Source of the DNA: Calvatia gigantea | Lineage: Eukaryota > Basidiomycota > Agaricomycetes > Agaricales > Lycoperdaceae | Assembly: GCA_025093985.1 (NCBI GenBank) | Contig: JACAAK010000010.1 | Location: 1,203,501-1,267,500 of the forward strand | Direction: 5' to 3' | DNA: 64,000 bases | Shown: positions 10,445 to 22,823 of the stretch, piece by piece | Numbering within the stretch: position 1 is the stretch's first letter | How the letters are laid out: each line of letters opens with the position of its first letter | The notes under the pieces: model-generated | Seen by the model: only the letters and a program-made list of their open reading frames with translations | Told to the model about the DNA's origin: nothing | The model's database searches: none | Made by a program: the position numbers and the translations under genes

Positions 10445-12264
10445 TTATTTGGACATATGATGCTCTGAGACCGACTCAGATTGGCCAAGCTTTGTTTCTC
10501 CCGATTTTTCCGTACTACAGTGACCCCGATCCCCGTTATCACTCGTGTCAAACGTGTTAAGTACGTCGACTTTGCTTGTCGTTGTATCTTCCACCCTAAT
10601 CTGGATACTCTTGCCAGTCCTGCAGGGATTCCTGCCAAAGAGCATCGATGGCTGGAAGGAACACATCTCAGGGTAATCTGACACAGATGTTCAAGGGGTA
10701 TAACTTACCGCCGTCATCTCAATTTCGATATCTTCGGATAGGATGTCCTTCAGCTCGCCTCGCATGTTGAGAGTGTTCATTAATGTCTAGAAAGTACCCA
10801 ATTCACATTAGCGATGTACCCGGCAGCGAAAAAAAACAACAACAGACGTTGGTGTAGATACGACCAAGGGGAATGGCGAACATGCCATAGAAATTAGTCT
10901 CCGGAGAAAAGGCTGGTGGTAGTGATATGAGCACAAACCCTGGCAATCTCAATCCATGGAGAAGATCCTACCAAAAGCAAAAAGATCCCCCGCAGCGAAT
11001 ATGGTTGAGAATATACCAATTTGAATAGCGCCGCGGATGAGCCTATGGATGACGTTGTCGGTTCTCTTGTACCCGGTTTTGGATTTCCAGAGCACATAGG
11101 TCATCCCGACTGGGATTTTTGGGGTAGCATTAGCGGCCTCGTCAGCACTGAAGTAGGAAGAGGCTGTGCGAGGTCAACTTACTAGCAATCGCAATGTCTA
11201 ACACCATCTGAATCCCCAGCCACCAAGTTACAAGGGTAGTAAGAACGTTGAGTTTAGTTAAGCTGCGGATAAGCGGCTCATTAGTCCTAAGCACCCAGCA
11301 TGCGGCATGCCTGGCTCACTCTTTGATTAACCATGCCCTATAAATTGCCACTGGGTCAGTCCTAAAAGAGGTGATATTAACATGTTATGGCTCACTTGAT
11401 TCCGCATGATACGCCTGTGGAAAACGCTGCCAAGGCCCCAATATTTAATATAACAAGAGTCCACAGTTTTTGGCTAAGTCGGTAAATTCTATCGTATACC
11501 ATAAGTCCATGGCAGTTGCCAGGTAACAAGAAATGCTTGAGGAAAGGCATACCGGTAGCTTAAGAAGATATGTGTGACGATAGCTGCTATCGCAGTGCCA
11601 ATGGGGGTAAAGGTATAAGGCCATAGCGCGACTGCAAGTGAACGAGCATCAGTCTCGGAGTCGCTTCGGAAATCTTACAGGAAGCCCATAAGGCGGGGAC
11701 GCACCCCCAAGGATTGCCGGGTTGTCGAAATTAGCTACACTGCGGTAGGTGAGAACATCACCCTGTCTCGGAGAGAAGTGAACAGACCAATATTGCCATG
11801 CCATGTAAATAGCGCTGGTTTATCGCCAAATAAGTGAGAATACTTTTTTAATTAAGGATGGCTTACGCGGCACTGTGAAAGGTGTCGACCACGACAAGTA
11901 AAGCAACCGCTATTCTGAATTTGCGATAAATTTTCAGCACACAATCATGGGGATTCCACTGCTTACCGGATCCATACGGGGTCCTTAAACTCTGGAATGA
12001 TCACAGCTGAGAATGCATTTGTAGGACGAATAAGACACCTTACTTAGGTTGTAGTAGGTTATGAACTGGGTAGTAACGATGCCGAAAAGATAGGTATTGA
12101 CTGGGCGCGCGATGGTGAGTGAGCTGCTGGATGTCGTAAAAAAGCCCTCCATGGACGCACAAAAAATTCCGACTAAGAGAACACCTATCAAGCGCCAGAG
12201 TTAGAACGACGTCCCAGACGTAAACACACTCATACACACCGAGCGAGGTGTCATAGGCACCCAT
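10445..12264 (-). CDS. DUF6534-type multi-pass membrane protein (D1)
   Basis: A many-exon gene beginning MGAYDTSLG and ending in a soluble tail with SIQIRVEDTTTS. After excising short introns it reads as a typical basidiomycete protein of this family: a first membrane segment (VLLVGIF joined to NTYLFGIVTTQFITYY), EFKDPVW, ALLVVVDTFHSAA, YMAWQYWSVHF, WPYTFTPIGTAIAAIVTHIF, LNIGALAAFSTGVS, VLTTLVTWWLGIQMVLDIAIA, and the conserved DUF6534 block (SKTGYKRTDNVIHRLIRGAI, IFLLLVGSS, NFYGMFAIPLGRIYTN, TLMNTLNMR). About seven membrane segments are expected. The family has no established function. A first-segment intron (donor GTGCGT) has a counterpart at the same place in D2. Exact boundaries in the middle are not all settled. 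Confidence 0.85.
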
Positions 12265-13475
12265 ATTGGCACGAAGCGCTCGATGAGTTTGGAGGGAACG
12301 GTCTGAATATGGCGAAGACACGGGCTCCTCACATTAGCCAAGCTCCCAGCTTAAGTAGTTGTGCGACGGCGCAAGGGATGGTATGAATTACCAGTCTTTC
12401 GGACCGTTAGTTACTGTCTGAGGCGAGCCCTTCACGGGAGGGATGATTGATGATGATATGGACGGAGTATCCCGAGAAAGGGTCGTTTGAAAGACATTGC
12501 CAACGAACATGAACGACCATCAAAATTAGCTCTTCTACTGCGTCAAATGTTAAGCAGATTTGTTGACGGAGGCAATACGATAAGCACAGGTTAAGAGCCT
12601 CCTGAAATTTGAAAAGATACAGAATTTCCGCCACTTTGAGGGCTTGGTATCTCGTATTTCTGCGTATGAATACTTCGTTGGGCTCCATTGCTGTATCCGA
12701 TGATGGTTTCGTTGTTGTGTAAGTTCGTTTAGCGGGAAGTACCACGTGCATTGTCTTCTGCGTCTTGACAGGGTTAGCGGGCGCCTCTGAACAACTTAGA
12801 ACACCCCTACTTGGTTCAAACCTTATTGTTGTATGTCGGCTTTTGAAAATCTACGCCACTGGACTCAGAGACCCTGTTGAAGAGCAGGGTCAGTATTGTG
12901 TGTTTGTGCGGAAGTCTCAAACAAATAAATGAGTAAACCGATGGAGAAGGGGAAGCCCCTTTAGGTAGAACCACTTTGAATGTGGAAGACAGTCTAGAAA
13001 CTCCCAGATGGGTTAGGATCGATTTGTGTTGGGGTTGTACTGTATCGATGTGGTGATCTCTCTGGTTAATACAGATTAATTACGGGACATCGAAGAAGTA
13101 GTCATCAAGGTTTGGGGGGATTGGAAACCGGTCTTCTCGTCGACATACTGTGTTTACACTTTTATAGTAGCAGCCGCAGGGGCAAATACCTTCCTCCCCT
13201 GAAAATTGAGAGTTTTTGGGGAATACGGGCGGGCCATTTGGCAACAGTAATGCCGCATTCACTGCTACGTTTTAGTGTGGATCCACAGTGCGAGCACGCA
13301 ACCAGAAGGTTTACAATTCGAAGAGAGGTGAAAGCTTAGTCCCGAGCAAGGATAACAAGTGTAATTTGCATGACAGAGGCTCATTACATACGTCAGTTGC
13401 CTGATATAGAAGTCTGAAATTTGAACAGTATAATGTCTCCAGAACCGATATCTCATACCTCCCCGATACACAACC
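12265..13475. other. intergenic between D1 and RLI1, weak minus-strand frame
   Basis: These 1.2 kb hold the upstream regions of divergent D1 (-) and RLI1 (+). A 114-codon minus-strand frame at 12407-12751 includes a plausible helical stretch (YQALKVAEILYLFKFQEALN), but I recognise nothing in it and find no splice partner. I do not call it a gene. Confidence 0.4.
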
Positions 13476-15907
13476 ATGGCGGATAAGATCACCCGTATCG
13501 CCATCGTAGATTCAAATCGCTGCAAGCCGAAGCGATGTGCCCAAGAGTGCAAAAAGGTGCCAGGATGACTTGGGGTCACAATCAAATACTAATAATCTAC
13601 CCACCCAGTCATGCCCAGTCGTGAAAATGGGTAGGCTATGATTTCGTTGGAAGAGCAGTAAACTCATTGCTTCTAAGGGAAACTATGTATTGAGGTCAAA
13701 TCAAGTGACAAAATTGCATTTATCTCTGAGTTCCTTTGTATTGGTTGTGGTATTTGTGTCAAGAAGTATGTTCTGTGCCAATCCAGCGAATCGTATATCA
13801 CTGAACTCCAGTTAGGTGCCCATTCGAAGCTATTGCGATCATCAATCTGCCCACCAATTTGGATTCTCAAGTAACACACCGATACACCGCCAACTCGTTC
13901 AAACTTCACCGTTTGCCAACCCCACGGCCGGGCCAGGTCTTGGGTTTGGTCGGGACCAACGGTATCGGAAAGAGCACCGCACTGAAGATCCTGGCCGGCA
14001 AATTGAAGCCTAACCTCGGGCGTTACGACGTTCGTCATCTTCGTTGTTGCGGTCCTTATCACACTTAAACCTTGTTCGTTCAGGACCCCCCTGATTGGGA
14101 GGAAATTCTCAAATACTTCAGGGGATCTGAGCTCCAAAACTACTTTACGAAGGTGCTTGAAGATAACTTGAAGGCACTCATCAAGCCCCAATATGTCGAT
14201 CATATCCCCAGAGCTATCAAAGGGGTACAGACAGTCAATCAGATGCTCGACTCGAAGGTCGAAATGGACAACAAGCAGAAGATGTGCGACGAGCTAGAAT
14301 TGAACCATGTTCTCGAACGAGAAATCTCTCAGTTGTCTGGTGGGGAATTACAGAGGTTTGCTATTGCGATGACTTGCGTTCAGAGGGCTGACGTGTGAGT
14401 ACCTACCTCCCATGAGCATTTCAAACACCCCTGACTCACGTTCGCCAGGTACATGTTCGATGAACCCTCCAGTTATCTTGATATCAAGCAACGACTTAAA
14501 GCGGCCGAAGTTATTCGCTCTCTCCTTCACCCTGACTGTTACGTGGTGGCAGTTGAACACGACTTGTCGGTTCTTGACTACCTCTCCGACTTTATCTGCT
14601 GTCTCTATGGCAAACCCTCCATGTATGGTGTTGTAACCATGCCATATTCCGTCCGCGAAGGCATCAACATTTTCCTTGATGGTTTCATCCCCACTGAAAA
14701 CTTGCGATTCCGTGAAGATTCCTTGTCATTCAAGATAGCAGAAACTGCAGAAGAAGTCATCGCCGATGTCACGCGACACTACTCATATCCAGCTATGACC
14801 AAGACTCTTGGCGACTTCAAACTCACGGTCGAGCCCGGAAGTTTTACTGATTCCGAGATCATCGTCATGCTCGGGGAGAATGGGACAGGAAAGACCACTT
14901 TTGTTCGCTTACTCGCCGGGGAGGTTCCCGATGATGAAACGGACAAGCAAACATTCTCCGTGTCACTTAAACCTCAAGCGATCTCGCCCAAGTTCCCTGG
15001 AACTGTTCGCATGCTCCTCCTCAAGCGTATTAAGGCTGCTTTTATGCATCCACAATTCCAGAGCGATGTTCTCAAGCCTATGAACCTCGATAATATTATA
15101 GATCAAGAGGTCCAGACGCTCTCCGGAGGAGAATTGCAGCGTGTCGCCATTGTTCTTGCTCTGGGTAAGTTCCATCAATCAAATCACAAAATAATCACAT
15201 TCTGCCCGTCGTCCGGTCACCCAAACAGATACTGATGATGTCATCACACTTCAGGCAAACCCGCGTCAATTTATCTGCTGGACGAGCCATCGAGGTGAAT
15301 CGTTGTATTGATCCCGGATGTCATGTCCGATCTAAAAGATGCCTGGCCCCAGTTTCCTGGACTCCGAACAACGTATTATCGCAAGCAAGGTCATCAAGCG
15401 GTATGTCAATTAAATTTGCATGAGCCTCATAAAGGCTGTTCGCTGTTGAGTTAACACCTTTTTCTCTTTCCCTCTTCCTCTTCCACCATCGCCACTCCTC
15501 AGGTTCATTCTTCACGCCAAAAAGACGGCATTCGTCATTGAACACGATTTTATCATGGCTACCTACCTCGCTGATCGTGTAATTGTGTTCCAAGGGCAAC
15601 CTGCTGTGGCCGCTACTGCTACACCGTACGTCCTTCCACTCTTACCTTTTATCCTTGTATGTATATTTATGAAACTGTTGGGTATACAGACCGCAATCGT
15701 TGCTCAGCGGAATGAACAAGTTCTTGGCGTCGCTCGAGATCACTTTCCGTCGTGATCCCACCAATTTCAGGCCACGGGTGAACAAGATGAATAGTATGAA
15801 GGACAGAGAACAGAAAGGTCAACCTGCGTGCATGCTGTTGCCTCTCGTTACACTTCACTAATGTGAATAATCCAGCTACCGGCAATTACTTCTTCCTCGA
15901 AGATTAG
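13476..15907 (+). CDS. RLI1: ABCE1/RLI1 ribosome-recycling ATPase
   Basis: ABCE1 splits post-termination ribosomes with eRF1/Pelota and works in translation initiation and ribosome export; it is cytosolic. I can trace eleven exons through ten short introns. Exon 1 starts [20 protein letters not shown]. Eight cysteines for two [4Fe-4S] clusters are present ([28 protein letters not shown]). Nucleotide-binding domain 1 has Walker [10 protein letters not shown], signature [10 protein letters not shown] and Walker [11 protein letters not shown]. Domain 2 has [19 protein letters not shown] and [14 protein letters not shown], with the usual hinge PTENLRFRE. The C-terminus is GNYFFLED. All catalytic motifs are intact. 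One oddity is CPFEA at the end of the ferredoxin domain, where a small residue is often found; yeast also has an acidic residue there. Confidence 0.97.
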
Positions 15908-16395
15908 ATTCGGAGTATTGTCTTTTTATCACCTGGAAAACAAACTTTGTCGTTGTTGATCTAGCACGAGATCACTGGGCGTGGGGATCTGGGCGTGAAG
16001 GGTTTGGGAACAACTTCTCAATGTAATTATACACGAATCTCGGGTGGCAGCTCATCACATTGTTTCGTCAAGCTATTGACTATAATCTTTAATCGTTTGG
16101 TTGTAATGCCGGACCTAACGGATTCGTTATGTTCAGTGCCACAGGTGACCAAGCTTCTGTTGAGCTGCTACCGGGAGCTCGGTGTCCAATATTCAGCACC
16201 TTTGGGCGCCCGGCATTCAGTCTTCACACTGGGGCAGGAGGAAACACCTGGTCTGTGACTTGCAAGAAGAAGGGGTAACACTACACGTGGATCAAACATA
16301 GTCTGTGATTGAGGCAGAAAAGACAGGTAAAAGTAAGAAAGGAGTGTTTGAGGCATACACTAAAAGATGTCTAGATGTAAGCGAGGCGCGACAAT
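15908..16395. other. convergent intergenic region
   Basis: Between the RLI1 stop (+) and the LIM gene stop (-). No gene seen; it should hold both polyadenylation regions. Confidence 0.5.
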
Positions 16396-19300
16396 TTAGA
16401 TTTCGTTTCTAAGCATGATGTCAAAGCACCTCTCGCAAAACGGCTTGTCTCCCCTTTGGAAAAACGAGGGGTTATCAAAAGGCCTTTCACAGCTCTGGTG
16501 GATGGCGTAAGCAATTAAACCAATTCACAAGGAAAGGGTACATACCGCACAGACGAAACAACCCCAACACCACTTCCCGCCAAGCGCTTCGACAGCCCGT
16601 TCATGATCCCGGATGCTTTTCTTGCACTTCTTACACTTGGGTAACCTGAGTCGGACATGACACGCCTCGCAATATGGATGTCCTTTGTATACGGTGAATC
16701 CAACGTCGTCGGACTCAAACTCTCCATCTCCTTTGACGCTCAGCTCTCCTGTGCGCGAGGAATTACCCATAGACGGTGCGAGGAAGGGGTCGCCACATTC
16801 TGCACAGAAGAAGTGTTGTTCGTGGTATGTCCTCTTGCCAAGCGCTGGATCATCAAGACTGATGAACCGCTCTTCGATGATAGCAGTTTTGCATGAGAAG
16901 CACCGGGGTGCATAGTTCTAGCGCACAGGACACAAGATTATTCGTAATGAATGCTAAATTGAAGCAAAGATGAGCGTACCTCGTGGTAATCCAAATGACA
17001 ATACGGCCTCCCATCATGTTCATAGGAGCTTACATGCTCCAGTAACTGACCACACACCGTGCACTTAAAACATTGCGGATGCCAACGCGCACTCATAGCG
17101 CTAACAATGCGGCCGATGATCGGACCATCACAACCACCACAAATCAACCCGCCCCTTCCACCAGGTTTGGGGCGCGTGTTTGTCTGCTGAGCACTTGCAT
17201 ATGAGGATCTCTGGCTATTAGGTCTATCGTCGTACCCTGGCCCTGCGACGCTGATGCCTGGCACTTCGTAGACTTGCACTCTTGGAGCGGAATAATTACT
17301 ACTGCTGCCATGAGGTGACGGTTCAATGGTGATCACAGGTCGTTGTGGCGATTCGACATTGATAACAGGCCCTCGGGAAGAATCAATTTGTATCACAGGT
17401 CCTCTTGGGGAATCGACCTGGATCATCGGTCCGCTTGGTTCGTCAACTTGGATAGCTGGCGCTCGCGTCGGGCCCTCATTCCCCTGATTTCTGGCTTTAT
17501 GGAAATCACCATTGACATTGATCCTTGGCGTGGTAGTTGCAAATTCGTCATCCTCCGGGTCACTCATCATCCTATCCAAATCCGCTCTCTTGTCCCTCCC
17601 ACCAACCGGTGCAGGACTCTCGATATCGATGGTCTGAATTTTCGGAGTGCCATTATTAATGTTGGCCTTGTTCATGTTTGCGCGGTCGAATGGGTGGATT
17701 GATTGGGGTCGTGGGGGGTGCGGAGGTTGGGCCTGGCCGCTATATACCTGACTCTGCGGCCGTTGCTTCACAGGTGAAGGGGGTTCGGGTGCGCTGGATG
17801 GCATGTCTCCATAAAATGACTTCCGCCGCTGCACAGCATTGTTAGTTGGTTGGGATGCGTATGTTTCGCTCTGCGGCCGGCGGTCGTTGAAGGACTGTGG
17901 TTGACGCTGATATTGGAACATGTTGAGGAGACTCGTTGCCCCTTCCATAAGCGCTCGATCCTTGAGAAATCGCAGGTGACAATGACCTGGGTGGGGGATC
18001 GTCCAAGTTCATATTGAGGTTACTGTGATGGTGGGGATTGTGAGTGTCCCGCAATGGTTTTGCGGAGTTGCCATAAGAAGAGTTGTAGTCGTTCGCTGCA
18101 GCCATTTGTCCACTGATCCTGGCAAACTCTGTTGGTGCTTGTGACCCAGTCCGAGAATTCGTGTCCCGGTCGGCAGCGTCAAAGTGGCGGCTACTTGGAT
18201 TCTTGGACATCTCTCCAGGCGTCCCGGCCAATCTCGGATCTACTGGCCACTCCCCTTGTCCTCTTCTCCCAGCCTCCCGCTCCGTCTCCCTGACGTTCAT
18301 CGTGGAGAACTTTGTCACTAGACCGTTGTCACGAACGTCGGTTGGTCTTGTGGGCGAGGATGGCCGACTACGATATGGAGACATCAACGGTGCGGCGGGT
18401 GGACTATCCCTATCTGGGTACTGTTGTCGCTGAGGATTCCGCGTTGGTGATGCTGGTCGACTGCGGTAACCCGTCGCGAACACAGAATCACGGACGGGAT
18501 GGCGGGTAGGTGAGTCTTGCCTGCCGAGGTTGAAGGTTCTAGTGTTGGTTTCTCGTTCGTCGCGCCTTCCATCCCTCGGCCACCGTTCCCCTCGCTCGTC
18601 GATGTCCCGTATGGCTCTGACAGGGGGGTGGCGGAAACCTTTACTGCCGCCTGAATTCTGTCCACCGCTGATATCTATCAAACCGTGGCGCAGGTCTCGC
18701 TCCTGGGTGCGATTGTGTTCATAGTCGTCTTCGTAACGAGATTGTTGAGAATTGTTAAACCTTCTTGTTCTAGGTTCCGTCGCGTATTCTTCCCGCTCCC
18801 GCTCTCTCGAGCGGTATCTCTCATCCCTTAACCTCTCTACTTCCTCGGTCTGCCCTCTCTCCCTCTCATCTGCCTCATCATCATCCCCTCTCAATTTGAT
18901 GATCCTCCTCTGCGCATCTTTTAACAAGGTAACCCTCGGCGGAGACACTCTCCTCAAAGCCCTATTATTTGGGGGAGGTGAAGGTGACTCGTGTCGTCCG
19001 AACCCACTTGCGGTTCGTTGGTGATACGACTGCCGCTGAGAGGCAATTGGAGCCGGCGGTGATTCTCTCCTTTTGTTCGATCGCTGATCTCGCTTCCTTG
19101 GCATGTCGTCCTCATCGTCATAATATTCATCAGGGTGATCATGCTGAGATAACCACCGTTTCTTCAGCACCTCCCTCTCCTTCTCTACTTTGGCTTTGAA
19201 TCGAGACGAGGACACGGACGAGGACTTAACATGTCGACTCGTGCGTCGGTATGTTTCTTCCTCGGTTTCTCCTTCTTCACAGGTCAACTCTGTAGCTTCG

Positions 19301-21847
19301 GTTTCGTCCTCAGATGTAGACGGGACATGGTTTCGTGAGATCCGTTTCTTAGGAGGTGCAGAGGCTGAAGGAGAGGCAGGGAAGGGTTTGGTTTTCTTCA
19401 CACCCTTCCTTTCACCCTTCTTTTCTTTAACGGCTTTCTTCTTCGCCTTCCCACTAGTGACGACGGGCTCGGACACTCTCTTCCCGTGCCGATGTCTCCG
19501 GTATTCCCTTTCTTCCTCAGTCTCTCCCGTCTCATCTTCCTCATCCTCTTCCTCATCATCATGGTCGTCGTCATCGTCACCGTCACCGTCACCGTCATGT
19601 TCATAACCAGCATATGCACCCGAACGGACATGATGACTCGATTGTTGATGTAAATTCGGGTTCGATCGCGAGTACATGGCGTATGCAGAATACGACGTAT
19701 TTGAGATAGGCTAACGCCATAACGTTTTTCAGTAATTAAGTTGCGAAACGTTACATTTACGGACATACCTGAGTTTTATGTACTTGAGCTTGAGCATGTG
19801 CCTGTGCCATAGCATTCTGCAACTGCCTTTCGACAAGTTCTCTCTCCACCAAGGCCCTCTGTCGTTCCTTTTCTGTCTGATTGGGTTTCGCGCTCGTTTG
19901 TGCCTAATTACGCGGCGGAGAAAGAAATGAGATTTTTTAGAGAAAACCTCAACATAAAAACCCACTTACTGGTTTCGGCGGACTCGAGGGAGTCGACCCA
20001 GGTGGCCTAGCACTAGGCGTAAATGGGTCCGAAACCATGCCTGCCGCATACCCAAAGGCAGGTTGCGGATAATCCGGAATTGTGCGCTTCCAAACGGGTG
20101 TAAACTTCTTCGTTGGTGACGAGCTGGTGCCCGGTATGGAGTTAGTTTGGGATGAGGAATTGGCAGGAAGAGATGACGGCGGGGTTTCTCTGGTGGGACT
20201 AGGTGCAGCAGTGGCTCCTGGTTGAAATCGCGGTGGACTCGCAGCGCGTCTCTGGTTGAGCGACCCTTCTGTATTGGAGGTCGTCTTGGCAGGACTTCCC
20301 GCCCTCTTTGTAGAATTACCACCTTTCGTATCCGTACCTGCACGAATATCTTGGTCATCGTTTTCAGGGCCGGTGGATCCCTCAGGAAGAGGTAATATCG
20401 TCAACGACTCTGGTTTAATACCAACCACGAGCGAAGTTACAGCTGGTGGGACGGGTAAACCAGTAACCCGGGTGCTGCTGCGAGTTGTACCGATACCCGC
20501 AAATCCCTCCTTTGCGGGACTGCCCGTAATCGCGTTATTACTGCCCTCGTTACTTCCTCCTGGCGTTGGCAGTGGACGACTGATTTTGGTAGGCGAGAAA
20601 GGTATTTTGGTCGGTGAAGACGTGCCAGATTTGACGGGGGAGGGTGGCTGTGATGTCATGGTTCCCACTTGTCTTTGAACGAAACCCGACTGAGAAGGCA
20701 CATTTGAGATGGAAGAGGGAGGAGCGGTGTTGGCGACGGTAGTAGTAGTATTGAAAGACGAGAAGGGGCGAGAGGCACCAGGTGATGGGAGTGGTCGACG
20801 TTGAGATGGTTTGGTTGGTTGAAACCCTTGTTGTTGCACCGGGTGTTGTTGGGATAGCTGGGGAGGAAATCTCTGAGCTTGCCCCTGATGCTGAGTTTGG
20901 GTTTTGATGGGTGGGAGTTGGCGTTGGATTTGTGACTGTGGTTGCTGTTGGATTTGTGATTGTGGTTGATGTTGGATTGTGATTGTGGTTGATGTTGGAT
21001 TTGTGATTGTGGTTGATGCTGGGTCTGTGATTGTGGTTGCGGTTGCGGTTGTGGTTGCTGCTGCTGCTGCATTTGAGGAGGATGTACTTGAGGTTGCGTC
21101 TGTGGCGGAAGCACAACCTGTCTCTGCACCGGCACAACCATTGAGCTTCTATTGGTAGGTACAAGCGCCATGGACGGTACTTGCTGCTGCTGCTGTTGTT
21201 GTTGTTGTCGTTGTTGTTGTACTTGTTGTGCAAAGGCTGCGGAAGGCGATATCGGTGGTCCGGGAGATACAGAGGACATGGCAGGGCTCGGCCCCCTCAA
21301 AGTCAACGACTGAGATGCTGGGACAAGCTGTCCCGATAAATTAGCGTTGCTGGTGACAGGGTTAGTTGTAGGTTGTCTAGCAAGGACACTGGGCATAGGT
21401 TGTCCGGGAGGGAGGTTTGGGAACGACGACGTCGGAATGCGTGAATTCTGGGATGGCGGTCGTTGATACATTGCGGGTGCTTGTTGTGTGGGTGTTGGTG
21501 TTGGCGCAGGAGCCCCCGGTTGTGTATACTGGTACACTTGATGCGGCGTCATTTGCTGCTGGGGTGCGTAGCCAGGTGCACCTGGGAAAGATGATTGAGG
21601 TGGTTGCTGAAACCCATGAGCAGAAGGTACGCGTTGAATGGGTTGGGTTTGTGGTTGCTGTTGTGGTGATTGCTGATATACATATTGGTATGGTTGCTGC
21701 TGTGGTACATGTGCAAGTTGCTGTTGTTGCTGTTGTTGGTAATGCGGACTGTAAATGCGGCTGAGGCTGAGGCTTTCCAAGCTGCTGATAGATGTTCTGT
21801 GGTTGTGTATAATAAGGGTATTGCGCATACTGCTGGTTCTGCGCCAT
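16396..21847 (-). CDS. large LIM-domain protein, paxillin-like (Pxl1 type)
   Basis: A long gene read from MAQNQQYAQYP at 21847 to a TAA at 16396-16398. The first half is Gln/Pro-rich, followed by Ser/Pro-rich low complexity, a short coiled segment (ALVERELVERQLQNAMAQAH) and a charged Arg/Asp/Glu-rich section with a DGDGDGDDDDDHDDEEE run. Three LIM zinc-finger domains end the protein: CGGCDGPIIG...HLDYHE, CFSCKTAIIEERFISLDD...CEACHVRL, and CKKCKKSIRDHERAV...CERCFDI. Fungal proteins of this build act in actin-ring and cell-wall signalling at growth sites. Introns with good sites occur before the last LIM exon (donor GTATGTACC near 16543), at about 17829-17895 with a CTAAC branch site, and near 19970 (GTAAGT). 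Two frame problems exist: at the N-terminus (either a 46/49-nt intron or an indel) and in a 24-bp minisatellite near 20965-20987. The gene may be intact with an assembly error, or broken. Confidence 0.85.
20917..21035 (-). repeat. 24-bp coding minisatellite with one 23-bp unit
   Basis: Five tandem units start at 20917, 20941, 20965, 20988 and 21012, each like GTTGATGTTGGATTTGTGAT plus TGTG on the plus strand. Their lengths are 24, 24, 23, 24 and 24. The third lacks one T (GGATTGTG against GGATTTGTG). The other strand encodes Gln/Pro/His/Ser-rich repeats of the LIM protein, so the short unit shifts the reading frame. Confidence 0.9.
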
Positions 21848-22059
21848 GTTCTCTATAATATATTTCGTGAATTTCCACTGATTATTTCACAATGTCGTCG
21901 GGCGTCACTCACATGTGCCTGAGGTGTGGAGGAGAAAGAGATAAATCAACACTGCCAAATCTGGACATCTTGGACGCGATCATGGGAAGGTCATGTGACC
22001 AAGAACATGGTACTTAATCTGGACAGGACACTGACATCATATCTCTCTTCAATCCATCC
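21848..22059. promoter_or_regulatory. divergent upstream region of the LIM gene and the 22.06-kb gene
   Basis: About 210 bp between divergent start codons. The LIM start is preceded on its strand by an AT-rich stretch (TATAATATATTTCG on the plus strand, 21853-21866). Assignment is by arrangement only. Confidence 0.3.
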
Positions 22060-22624
22060 ATGACCGACGCGTCCTGCAACGGCGAGCAATCGCAGAATCC
22101 ACCTTCACAGGAATATATTCCCCCGCCAAGTAATCAGCTTCCTGTACAACCCGCCCTTGAAGGTAGAAGCCCACAAGGTACCGCCAGGTAACCCAGAATC
22201 CTACAAGAACAAGTCGCTTGAAGAAATCATCTCGCAACTCGTGCTTTTTGATCCCTCTCAAAACTTGACTCAACCGCTTGAAGGCGAGGCCGAGCGGGAC
22301 AAAACGTTTATTCGCGGTGTGTGCACCGTTTGACCCGCATACATTGACCTTGGCAAATTACGGTAATGTTTATCTCGCTTATGGCAGACCAAGCCGTCGA
22401 GCTCCTGGAAATTATGCTGGAGACCTTGGGCTTGGAGCGTATCTCGTGTTGTTCATACCACACAAACGGCAAGCGCGCGCCTGGACGGACAATTTGCAAC
22501 AGCCATGAATGCCGAAAAAGAACAAGGCATGTCCGACTCACTTGACTCTGCTCATCTTCGAACATCGGCTTTTCGACTCCCTGGTACCGATTTGTTCGGT
22601 ATGCAGTTTATCGCCTATTCCTAA
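22060..22624 (+). CDS. unrecognised small spliced gene (tentative)
   Basis: Several plus-strand blocks look coding but do not all share one frame: MTDASCNGEQSQNPPSQEYI; then NPESYKNKSLEEIISQLVLF followed by DPSQNLTQPLEGEAERDKTF; then, after a possible intron (GTGTGTGC...GGCAG), DQAVELLEIMLETLGLE; and finally SARLDGQFATAMNAEKEQGM to a TAA. The helical, acidic blocks suggest a real soluble protein of perhaps 150-180 residues. I do not recognise the family. The joint between the first two blocks is unresolved, so the model is a hint only. Confidence 0.4.
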
Positions 22625-22823
22625 CATTTCATTTCTCTCCACGTCCTCGGAGTATTCATTGCCGTTCCACCAGATGCGATGTGCAAACGACTCCAGGAGT
22701 TCGTCCATAGAATGCGTTCTGCCATAGATGTGCTTCGTGGTATTTAGTTAATGCTTCCGTCTGTCTATTCTGTGAACGTGTATGCCCAGCCTCTATGTAT
22801 CAAACGTCTGTTGCAGTGCATGT

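Noticed and set aside
12407..12751. 114-codon minus-strand frame as a gene
   Set aside because: A weak helical pattern only; no recognisable family and no supporting introns.
19190..19606. Ser-rich plus-strand frame opposite the LIM gene
   Set aside because: It is the mirror of the acidic and Arg-rich coding sequence on the minus strand; low-complexity codons create long frames on the opposite strand.
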